Shown in pieces: positions 1-6,472 of a stretch of DNA of 7,743 nucleotides. Made by a program: the position numbers and the translations under genes. Under the pieces are notes generated by a model, which saw nothing but the letters and a program-made list of their open reading frames with translations, did no database searches and was not told where the DNA came from. Source of the DNA: CAZKFN01 sp964552035 (lineage in GTDB: Bacteria; Bacteroidota; Bacteroidia; Flavobacteriales_E; Vicingaceae); the NCBI GenBank assembly GCA_964552035.1, contig CAZKFN010000096.1:1-7743 (forward strand), given 5' to 3'. Position 1 is the stretch's first letter, and the number at the start of each line of letters is the position of its first letter.

Positions 1-32
1 AATTAATTAATAAAGCGGCTTAGAAAAAATAG

Positions 33-701
33 TCACACTTTTTGTAGGAACTTCAGTCCTAAAATAAACATCCATAAGTAAAAGCCGATTATTTCCCCAA
101 AAAATCCTTTAATAATAAAATTAAATCTTAATCTGTTAGGAATAATTTTATAAATCACGAAATAAGTTATGAATAATCCGACTAAACCTAAAACTATTGG
201 TAGAGTTCCTTCCCATAAATTTAATTTAATAGAAATAAATTTTTCATCGCCACCAAACCAATTTCCACTTGGTGCTAGTATTTCACTACTTAAAGACATT
301 ACTAAGTTAAACACTTCACGCAACCAAAATAAAGCCAAGAAAACAGCAAGCCAGTCGATAAATTTTAATCCATACAGTTTAATTTTCTTCCTACGGTAAA
401 TTAGAAATAACAAACCAATTGTACCGGTTAGAATTGTTTGTAATGGACCTCCAATTGTAATCCAAAGTCCATTAGAAGCCAACTTTTTAAGCCCATGTTG
501 ATATTCCTTCTTTTTCTCAAAGTCTGTTCCGTTCTCAATATCTGTTTGATGTTTTGTATAAATGTCATCAAGTTTGTCTTTCAGTTCTCCACTATTGTAA
601 TTCATACTACTATAGTGTAGAAAAGTATCGTAACCGAAAGATTTAGCCATTAGAATATGACCGTATTCGTGACTAACAGTCCCGATTGCTGTAAAAACCA
701 C
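33..701 (-). CDS. M50/site-2-protease-like integral membrane protein with HEYGH motif; start uncertain
   Basis: A small, very hydrophobic protein with a zincin signature, HEYGH (residues 11-15 counted from the GTG at 701), followed by a cytosolic-looking hydrophilic stretch (about 35-72) and roughly four membrane segments (about 79-102, 113-136, 164-184, 198-220). The second segment begins with GGPL (84-87), resembling the GP motif that follows the active site in site-2/M50 proteases. D152, in a GGDEK context, is a candidate third zinc ligand by inference. Substrate is unknown. The GTG start is poor: it would cut into a hydrophobic segment that runs straight into HEYGH. The same frame stays open upstream to a TAA at 792-794 and encodes a charged head plus a full membrane helix (IKIILIFLIAFVVF), but contains no ATG, GTG or TTG. 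The real start is therefore either a rare codon (for example ATC at 780-782) or has been lost. The gene stands alone, divergent from nadB. The coding call is solid; family membership is likely, protease activity is not proven. Confidence 0.7.
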   Translation of the reverse strand: MVFTAIGTVSHEYGHILMAKSFGYDTFLHYSSMNYNSGELKDKLDDIYTKHQTDIENGTDFEKKKEYQHGLKKLASNGLWITIGGPLQTILTGTIGLLFLIYRRKKIKLYGLKFIDWLAVFLALFWLREVFNLVMSLSSEILAPSGNWFGGDEKFISIKLNLWEGTLPIVLGLVGLFITYFVIYKIIPNRLRFNFIIKGFFGEIIGFYLWMFILGLKFLQKV

Positions 702-1087
702 AAAAGCAATTAAAAATATTAGAATTATTTTTATGCTGATTGGATGTTCATATTTTGAAAAAACAAAATCAGTTTGTTCGATTAAACTTGTTTAATTAAA
801 TATTTACTAGGGTTATTAATAAATTCGACATATTTTATATTTACACCTAAATTATGATTTTATTTTATATAAGTACATTTTATTCATAATTTTTTAAAAA
901 TATAACTTTTCTTAGAAGTCCTTCCCTTCAACCTCAAAACAATTTCTAATAATTATCTCACTTTGAGTTTATCTCTAATTCTGCAAAGAAAATTTATCCG
1001 ATGAGCTTCTTTTCAAAAGCAATATTATTATTTAGAAAATACTTCTCTTTTTTTTAAAACACTTAAATTGCATCTTATTTACAAAGC
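702..1087. other. AT-rich divergent spacer between the membrane protease homologue and nadB
   Basis: The part nearest the minus-strand gene (702-791) is an in-frame continuation of that gene and probably encodes its true N-terminus. The remainder is extremely A/T-rich, with stops in all frames that I checked, and must contain the nadB promoter. I see no clean match to the Bacteroidota -7 element TAnnTTTG with a matching -33 TTG; the nearest are degenerate (TAACTTTT at 903-910, TCACTTTG at 958-965). A near-palindrome, ATTAAAC-TT-GTTTAAT, lies at 781-796. Confidence 0.6.
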
Positions 1088-2659
1088 ATGCAAATAACAG
1101 ATGTATTGGTCATTGGTTCTGGAATTTCAGGACTTTCCTATGCTATAAAAGTAGCGCAGCAATTTCCAGATTCTCAAATTAAAATCGTCACCAAAGCCGA
1201 TGATGAAGAGTCCAACACTAAATATGCGCAAGGTGGAGTAGCGGTAGTCACCGATTTTGAAAAGGATAGTTTTGAAAAGCATATAGAAGATACTTTACTT
1301 GCAGGCGACGGGCTTTCTCGAAGAGAAGTGGTAGAATTTGTTGTCAGAGAAGGACCTCAACGCTTTAATGAGATCATTTCATGGGGTGTGCAGTTTGATA
1401 AGAACGATAGGGGAACTTATGATTTGGGGCGTGAAGGAGGACATACTGAAAATCGAGTGGCTCACCATAAAGACATTACGGGCTATGAGATAGAAAGGGC
1501 TTTGTTGGAAGTAGTAGCAAATACGGAAAATATTGAATTACTTTCTCATCATTATGTCGTTGATTTAATTACAGAGCATCACCTTCCTAAGCAGCACGGA
1601 GAGGCTGAAAATATTCAATGTTTTGGGGCTTATGTTCTTGATTTAGCTTCTGGGAAAGTAAAAAGAATGCCCTCAAAAATAACGCTCTTGGCAACGGGAG
1701 GCTGCGGGCAGGTGTATAAAAACACCACTAATCCTGAAATAGCTACTGGTGATGGTATAGGTTTGGCTTATCGTGCTAAAGCAAAAATTTCTAACATGCA
1801 ATTTATTCAGTTTCATCCTACTGCATTATACAGCAATCGTTCAGGGCGTTTGTTTTTAATTTCTGAGGCCTTACGTGGATTTGGAGCAAAGCTGAGAAGT
1901 AAAGACGGAAAAGCTTTTATGCATATATACGACCAACGTGAGGAGCTTGCCTCTAGAGATATTGTGGCAAGAGCGATAGATAATGAAATGAAACAACGAG
2001 GGGACGATTATGTATGTCTGGATTGTCGTCATCTTGATCAGAAGGAGTTTATAAAACATTTTCCAAACATTTACGAAAAATGCTTGGAAGAGGGCTTGGA
2101 TATGTTTCGGGATTTAATTCCAGTGGTTCCTGCTGCCCATTATCTTTGTGGAGGTATTGAAGTAGATGTGAAGGGACAAAGTAGTATAAAAAACCTTTTT
2201 GCAGTAGGGGAGTGCAGCAATTCTGGGCTTCATGGTGCCAATCGATTGGCTTCTAATTCTCTTTTAGAAGCTATGGTTTTTGGACATAGAGCAGCTTTAA
2301 ATACTGTGGAGTTGTTGAGGCAAAATAATTTTAAAATGAATAAAATTAAAGCAATTCCTGAATGGAATGATCAAGGTTTAGGAAAAGTACCTGAAATGGC
2401 CTATCTCAATTATCTAAAAAAACAACTTCAATTGATGATGAGTGATCTGGTGGGTATGGTAAGGACTAATGAAAGATTGTTGCTGGCAAAGGAAAAACAG
2501 GAAGAAATGGAACTAGAGGTACAGGAAATATATCAAATGAATCAACTTTCACCTCAGTTATCTGAGCTTAGAAATTTAGTTTCTGTCGCAAGATTGATTA
2601 TTCACCAAAGTATAAATCAAAAAGAAAATAGGGGCACGTATTATAATAGGGATTTGTAG
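1088..2659 (+). CDS. nadB: L-aspartate oxidase (quinolinate synthase B subunit)
   Basis: FAD-dependent cytosolic enzyme that oxidises L-aspartate to iminoaspartate, the substrate that quinolinate synthase (NadA) condenses with dihydroxyacetone phosphate in de novo NAD synthesis. At 523 residues it is full length for the family. The N-terminus has the dinucleotide-binding GSGISGL (10-16), then TKYAQGG (44-50), REGGH (115-119), LLATGGCGQVY (200-210), QFHPTAL (241-247), ELASRDIVARAID (286-298) and GECSNSGLHGANRLASNSLLE (384-394 covers the GANRLASNSLLE end). By comparison with the E. coli enzyme, E116, H243, R290 and R386 occupy the substrate-binding and catalytic positions, and Q241 is the residue that separates aspartate oxidases from fumarate reductase or succinate dehydrogenase flavoproteins. 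The C-terminal helical domain ends with RGTYYNRD, typical of NadB. The ATG sits just before the FAD fold, leaving no room for a different start. nadA and nadC are not adjacent, so the gene appears monocistronic here. No frameshift or missing key residue. Confidence 0.96.
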   Translation: MQITDVLVIGSGISGLSYAIKVAQQFPDSQIKIVTKADDEESNTKYAQGGVAVVTDFEKDSFEKHIEDTLLAGDGLSRREVVEFVVREGPQRFNEIISWGVQFDKNDRGTYDLGREGGHTENRVAHHKDITGYEIERALLEVVANTENIELLSHHYVVDLITEHHLPKQHGEAENIQCFGAYVLDLASGKVKRMPSKITLLATGGCGQVYKNTTNPEIATGDGIGLAYRAKAKISNMQFIQFHPTALYSNRSGRLFLISEALRGFGAKLRSKDGKAFMHIYDQREELASRDIVARAIDNEMKQRGDDYVCLDCRHLDQKEFIKHFPNIYEKCLEEGLDMFRDLIPVVPAAHYLCGGIEVDVKGQSSIKNLFAVGECSNSGLHGANRLASNSLLEAMVFGHRAALNTVELLRQNNFKMNKIKAIPEWNDQGLGKVPEMAYLNYLKKQLQLMMSDLVGMVRTNERLLLAKEKQEEMELEVQEIYQMNQLSPQLSELRNLVSVARLIIHQSINQKENRGTYYNRDL

Positions 2660-3451
2660 AGGTCATTTATGAGTTTTTAGGATGGATGTATTGAAAGCTC
2701 TTTATTATAAAGGATAGTTAATCTTGAATTATTTCAAAATTTAATCTTTGGTAAAAATATAATTACCCTTTTGCCAACTGCAGATATTGAGCGTATAAGT
2801 ACAGCATCAGAGGACAAGTTTTTAATTCTTTTATATTTACATTTTTCTTATTAATCGAGAAGTTCGAATTATTTTTTATAGGAGATTAAAGATTTCAACT
2901 GCGATTATCTATTCAATTACAAAGATTATTGTTATCTATTTTATAAGTATTAAGTTTAAATAAATTGCAGTAAAAATGACCAGAGTAGTTGCGAATTTTA
3001 AATAGATAAATTCCCAAATTCTGTTCCCCTATAAATAAAATCCAGGTCCATAAAAAGTATAAGTATAGCTTTTTATTTGCTTAGTTATTAAAAGTTTTTA
3101 CTTCACTTCAATTCACAAGCTTCCATGCTGCCATATCGTTGTCGCTATTTATAAAAGTTGCTTTAAAAAATCTATGCTCTCTTGCTATTGCCTCTACATC
3201 TCTATCTAAATTAAATTCTTTTGAATTGGAGCAATTCGGGTTGGAAAAATTTACTTTATCTCATAATTGCAGTTTTTAAAATTAGAAATTCTATTTATAA
3301 ACTGTACTATTTTCTGGGAGAGTCTACAATTCCAATTCTTTACAACTTTTCCAATTCACATTGCATTAATTCAGTCAACTAAATAAAAAACAACTTTTAA
3401 ATTATTTAAAAATACTCAGGTTTTGCAGCAGTCCTTTTACTCATTTCCAAT
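2660..3451. other. Long AT-rich intergenic region without an intact gene
   Basis: About 790 bases between the end of nadB and the acn terminator, with convergent genes on either side, so no promoter is needed here. There is no intact ORF with a start codon. Two stretches look less random than the rest: a 50-codon minus-strand open frame with protein-like composition (3108-3260, listed separately) and a 47-codon plus-strand open frame without a start (2711-2854). Short direct repeats TTCCAATTC occur at 3330-3338 and 3349-3357, and a related CAATTCACA is found at 3109-3117 and 3352-3360. No convincing Rho-independent terminator follows nadB. The picture fits decayed sequence, but this is inference. 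Confidence 0.6.
3108..3260 (-). pseudogene. Possible 3' remnant of a degraded protein-coding gene, family not recognised
   Basis: On the minus strand a frame is open for 50 codons and ends in TGA at 3108-3110. It has no start codon except an ATG nine codons from the end. The translated stretch includes DRDVEAIAREHRFFKA (residues 19-34) and TFINSDNDMAAWKLVN (35-50), a mixed charged, aromatic and polar composition more like a real soluble protein than the Lys/Asn/Ile/Phe-rich translations that chance frames give in this AT-rich region. The DNA here is also visibly less AT-rich than its surroundings. Upstream of 3260 the frame is closed by a TGA at 3261-3263. I read it as the tail of a decayed gene, but I do not recognise the family and a chance frame is possible. 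Confidence 0.25.
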
Positions 3452-3484
3452 AAAAAAAGCCGCTCTATGGAGCAGCTTTTTTTT
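3452..3484 (-). terminator. Rho-independent terminator of acn (symmetrical, may act on both strands)
   Basis: Hairpin with arms AAAAAGC-C-GCTC and GAGC-A-GCTTTTT around a TATG loop; a single C/A mismatch interrupts the stem. It is flanked by a 7-base A run (3452-3458) on one side and an 8-base T run (3477-3484) on the other, so either transcript ends in a U run. It lies 15 bases beyond the acn stop codon, which makes acn the obvious client; it could also stop read-through coming from the nadB side. Confidence 0.85.
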
Positions 3485-3499
3485 GTTTGCCAATTTTAC

Positions 3500-6256
3500 T
3501 TACTCAGCTAAAAACTGCCTCAATACATATTGTAAAATACCACCATGCTTAATATATTCTATCTCAATTTGAGAATCTAATTTGGCAATGGCATTAAATT
3601 CTACAGTTGAGCCGTCAGTTTTAATAGCAGTAACCTTTAACTTCTTAGAAGGCGATAACCCTTCTTCAATACCGTGAATAGAGAATGTTTCACTACCGTC
3701 TAATCCAATGCTATTGGCATTCTTACCATCTTCAAAAGTTAAGGGCAATACTCCTAAACCAACCAGGTTAGATCGGTGAATTCTCTCATAGCTCGTTGCA
3801 ATTACAGCTTTAACACCTAAAAGGTTAGTCCCTTTAGCTGCCCAGTCTCTAGAAGAGCCGGAACCATATTCTTTACCTGCTAAAACTACTAAAGGAGTTC
3901 CATGCTCTTGATACTTCATAGCTGCATCGTACACACTCATTTCCTTATCTTCTGGAAAATATTGGGTATATCCTCCCTGGCGATTTACCAATTCGTTTTT
4001 AATTCTAACATTGGCAAAAGTTCCACGCATCATTACTTCATGATTCCCTCTACGAGAACCATAAGAGTTAAACATTCTTTGTTCAATCCCTTTTGACTTT
4101 AAGTACTGACCTGCAGGACTATCCTCTGAAAACAAACCAGCAGGAGAAATGTGGTCCGTAGTTACAGAGTCCCCTAATTTTAATAAAACCCTAGCATTTT
4201 CAATATTTTTTAATGCTTCGGGCTCTTCAGAAATATCCTTAAAGAAGGAAATTTCTTTTATATAAGTAGAGTCATCCCTCCAATGATAATCTAGACCGGT
4301 AGGAGCGGGGAGGTCTTTCCATTGTTGTTCTCCTTCAAAAATTACCTTATAAACATCTGCATAATCTCCTCTACTAGTAGCTTTATCAATAGCATCTTGT
4401 ATTTCTGACTGTGTTGGCCAAATATCTTTTAAATAAACATTCTCTCCATTTGGGTCTTGGCTAATTGGGTCTTCTAATAAGTTGATATCAACTCTTCCAG
4501 CTAGAGCATAAGCTACCACCAGCATAGGCGAGGCCAAGAAGTTCATTTGTATTTTGGAATGAATTCTAGCTTCAAAGTTTCGGTTACCACTTAAGACAGA
4601 AGCAACAACTAAGTCATTGTCTACTACTGCATTACCTATATGTATGGGTAGTGGTCCAGAGTTTCCAATGCAGGTTGTACAACCATAACCTACAGTATGA
4701 AACCTTAAAGCTTCTAATTCTTTTAATAAGCCGGCTCTTTCAAGATAGTTAGTAACTACTTTGGAACCAGGAGCCAAAGAGGTTTTTACCCAAGGCTTTA
4801 CATCCAGCCCTCTTTGTACAGCCTTTTGTGCAACTAATCCGGCACCAAGCATTACGGAAGGGTTGGAGGTGTTTGTACAAGAAGTAATGGCTGCAATAAC
4901 AATAGAACCATCACTTAAATCATACTCCTCTCTCTCTGTTGTAATATGTACAGAGCGGAGATTGCCATTGAACCTGCTCTGTAGATTATCATTGTTGTCT
5001 TCTTTAGTAAAAGATGAACCTGAACCCCCTTCATTAAACCATCTCTCTCTTTGTTTCAAAGGGATATAATCCCTACCGTGAACATCTTTAATTAACTTTT
5101 GAAAGCTGGTATCTAAATCTTTAACTAATATTTTTTCCTGAGGTAGCTTAGGTCCGGAAACTGCAGGCTCTAATGCAGAAAGGTTTAATTCTAATACCTC
5201 TGAATACTCAATGTTCCCCTCACTTCTCCATAGCATATTGTTTTGACAATACTGTTGTACCATTTCCAAATGCTCTTGTGAGCGGTTGGTTCTATTCATG
5301 TAATCTATGGTTTGATTGTCTATGGGGAAATAGGTAACCGTACATCCAAACTCAGGACTCATATTGGCAATGGTAGCTCTATCTGGAACAGATAGATGAT
5401 CTAATCCATCTCCAAATACTTCTAAAAAAGAGCCCACTACGCCATGACCTCTTAAAAGCTCAGTAATAGCTAAAACCATATCCGTAGAAGTAATTCCCTC
5501 TTGAAGTTTACCACTTAGTTTTAAACCAACTACCTTAGGACAAGTAAAATAAATAGGTTGACCTAAAAGGGCAGCCTCAGCTTCAATCCCTCCAACACCC
5601 CAACCAACAACTCCAATGCCGTTGACCATTGGTGTATGAGAGTCTGTACCTACTAAAGTGTCTGGAAATAACCAACCATCTCTATCTATAACTCCTTTGG
5701 CTAAATATTCTAGGTTTACCTGGTGGCAAATTCCCATCCCCGGAGGGACTACCGTAAAATTGTCAAAACTACCTTGTGCCCATTTCAGAAGTTCATAACG
5801 TTCAGAGTTTCTTTTATATTCATACTCTACGTTTTTCTCGTATGCATAATTTGTTCCAAAAAAATCAACTTGCACAGAATGGTCAATAACTAAATCTACG
5901 GGCACTTTAGGGTTTATTCTAGAACCGTCTTTACCTTTTCTTATGGCTTCAGAACGAATGGCTGCAATATCAACAACAGCAGGAACACCTGTAAAGTCTT
6001 GCATTAAAACCCTGGCAGGCTTATAAGGGATTGAATCTTCAGTTCCTTTTGGATCCCAATTGATTAAGGTTTTAATATGTTCATCAGTAACTTGAAAATT
6101 ATCGTAATTTCTTAAAGCATTCTCTAAAAGTATACGAATAGAGTAAGGGTGTTTTTTTATTTGAGGATAAGTTTCACTCAGCTTTTTTAGGTTGACCATC
6201 TTTCTAATCCCACCTTTGGTTTCAATCTGATCATACCATTTTTTGAAGTCTGACAT
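3500..6256 (-). CDS. acnA: Aconitate hydratase, AcnA/IRP1-type
   Basis: Cytosolic [4Fe-4S] enzyme of the TCA cycle that isomerises citrate to isocitrate through cis-aconitate. The 918-residue length fits the monomeric AcnA/IRP1 family. In order: N-terminal segment with LMQDFTGVPAVVD (84-96), DHSVQVDFFG (125-134), PPGMGICHQVNLEYL (171-185), GTDSHTPMVNGIGVVGWGVG (203-222), the cluster cysteines C460 in SCTNTSNPSVM and C526/C529 in GYGCTTCIGNSGPL, a linker, then the swivel domain with GDSVTTDHISPAG (695-707), SYGSRRGNHEVMMRG (731-745), EYGSGSSRDWAAKG (796-809) and SYERIHRSNLVG (822-833). All three cluster cysteines and the swivel arginine and serine motifs are present. A Gly/Ser/Asn-rich stretch at about 409-430 looks like a flexible linker. 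The ATG at 6256 follows an A-rich leader without a Shine-Dalgarno sequence, as usual in Bacteroidota. Transcribed alone, between its own terminator and that of the next gene. Confidence 0.97.
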   Translation of the reverse strand: MSDFKKWYDQIETKGGIRKMVNLKKLSETYPQIKKHPYSIRILLENALRNYDNFQVTDEHIKTLINWDPKGTEDSIPYKPARVLMQDFTGVPAVVDIAAIRSEAIRKGKDGSRINPKVPVDLVIDHSVQVDFFGTNYAYEKNVEYEYKRNSERYELLKWAQGSFDNFTVVPPGMGICHQVNLEYLAKGVIDRDGWLFPDTLVGTDSHTPMVNGIGVVGWGVGGIEAEAALLGQPIYFTCPKVVGLKLSGKLQEGITSTDMVLAITELLRGHGVVGSFLEVFGDGLDHLSVPDRATIANMSPEFGCTVTYFPIDNQTIDYMNRTNRSQEHLEMVQQYCQNNMLWRSEGNIEYSEVLELNLSALEPAVSGPKLPQEKILVKDLDTSFQKLIKDVHGRDYIPLKQRERWFNEGGSGSSFTKEDNNDNLQSRFNGNLRSVHITTEREEYDLSDGSIVIAAITSCTNTSNPSVMLGAGLVAQKAVQRGLDVKPWVKTSLAPGSKVVTNYLERAGLLKELEALRFHTVGYGCTTCIGNSGPLPIHIGNAVVDNDLVVASVLSGNRNFEARIHSKIQMNFLASPMLVVAYALAGRVDINLLEDPISQDPNGENVYLKDIWPTQSEIQDAIDKATSRGDYADVYKVIFEGEQQWKDLPAPTGLDYHWRDDSTYIKEISFFKDISEEPEALKNIENARVLLKLGDSVTTDHISPAGLFSEDSPAGQYLKSKGIEQRMFNSYGSRRGNHEVMMRGTFANVRIKNELVNRQGGYTQYFPEDKEMSVYDAAMKYQEHGTPLVVLAGKEYGSGSSRDWAAKGTNLLGVKAVIATSYERIHRSNLVGLGVLPLTFEDGKNANSIGLDGSETFSIHGIEEGLSPSKKLKVTAIKTDGSTVEFNAIAKLDSQIEIEYIKHGGILQYVLRQFLAE

Positions 6257-6280
6257 AGTTATATTTTTTTAATTATATTT

Positions 6281-6304
6281 CTTAAATACTTAAATACTTA
6301 AATA
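6281..6304. repeat. Three perfect tandem copies of CTTAAATA in the acn leader
   Basis: The 8-base unit CTTAAATA (TATTTAAG on the coding strand of acn) is repeated three times without interruption, 25-48 bases upstream of the acn start codon. It would be within the transcribed leader if the promoter lies farther upstream. It may be a slippage-prone tract, or spaced binding half-sites; the sequence alone does not decide. Confidence 0.85.
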
Positions 6305-6316
6305 GGGAGGGTACAA

Positions 6317-6344
6317 TTTAAGCAAATATGTGCATATTATTTGC
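6317..6344. promoter_or_regulatory. Inverted repeat GCAAATA-N9-TATTTGC upstream of acn
   Basis: Perfect 7-base arms at 6322-6328 and 6338-6344 separated by nine bases (TGTGCATAT). The left arm is extended to TTTAAGCAAA (6317-6326), which recurs in inverted form as TTTGCTTAAA at 6411-6420, next to the upstream gene's terminator. Such dyads are consistent with a dimeric regulator site for acn, but no regulator is identified, and AT-rich leaders produce short dyads by chance. Confidence 0.35.
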
Positions 6345-6397
6345 ATGTATAAGTAATTAATTTTTTGCTTGTTCCCTCTAGAATAAACTAACGCTTA

Positions 6398-6405
6398 CAA
6401 AAGTA
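6398..6405 (-). promoter_or_regulatory. Candidate Bacteroidota -7 promoter element for acn
   Basis: On the acn strand this reads TACTTTTG, an exact match to the TAnnTTTG -7 consensus of the primary sigma factor in Bacteroidota. It would place transcription start near 6390 and give a leader of about 135 bases. No TTG is found at the expected -33 distance, so the match is partial. A second, weaker candidate, CATATTTG, lies downstream at 6325-6332. Confidence 0.35.
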
Positions 6406-6420
6406 AATTGTTTGCTTAAA

Positions 6421-6451
6421 AAAACTGCCCTAGGTTTTTTAGGGCAGTTTT
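6421..6451 (-). terminator. Rho-independent terminator of the T9SS protein gene
   Basis: Perfect 12-base stem AAAACTGCCCTA / TAGGGCAGTTTT (6421-6432 and 6440-6451) with a 7-base loop. Read on the minus strand it is followed by a run of seven T (complement of 6418-6424), giving a textbook intrinsic terminator about 20 bases after the stop codon at 6473. It insulates acn, whose candidate promoter lies just beyond it. Confidence 0.9.
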
Positions 6452-6472
6452 AAATTATATTAATAAAGGTAT

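Noticed and set aside
1..32. Terminator or gene at the left edge
   Set aside because: Too short and AT-rich to support anything; any structure would extend outside the window.
169..399. Plus-strand frame of 76 codons
   Set aside because: It lies entirely antisense to the membrane protease homologue, whose motif and helices show the real coding strand.
1871..2059. Minus-strand frame of 62 codons
   Set aside because: Antisense shadow inside nadB, with composition unlike a protein.
2660..2760. Rho-independent terminator directly after nadB
   Set aside because: No GC-containing stem with a following T run was found; the symmetrical hairpin at 3452-3484 is too far to be assigned to nadB with confidence.
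3223..3237. Hairpin GAATTG-GAG-CAATTC
   Set aside because: Only a 6-base AT-rich stem, no T run, sits inside the putative remnant; too weak for a terminator or operator call.
3902..4096. Plus-strand frame of 64 codons
   Set aside because: Antisense to the conserved swivel domain of aconitase; no independent support.
4761..5069. Plus-strand frame of 102 codons
   Set aside because: Antisense to the aconitase cluster-binding region; its length follows from the codon pattern of the real gene.
6257..6420. Iron-responsive element in the acn leader
   Set aside because: Considered because the protein is IRP1-like, but there is no CAGTG loop or matching bulged stem in the leader.
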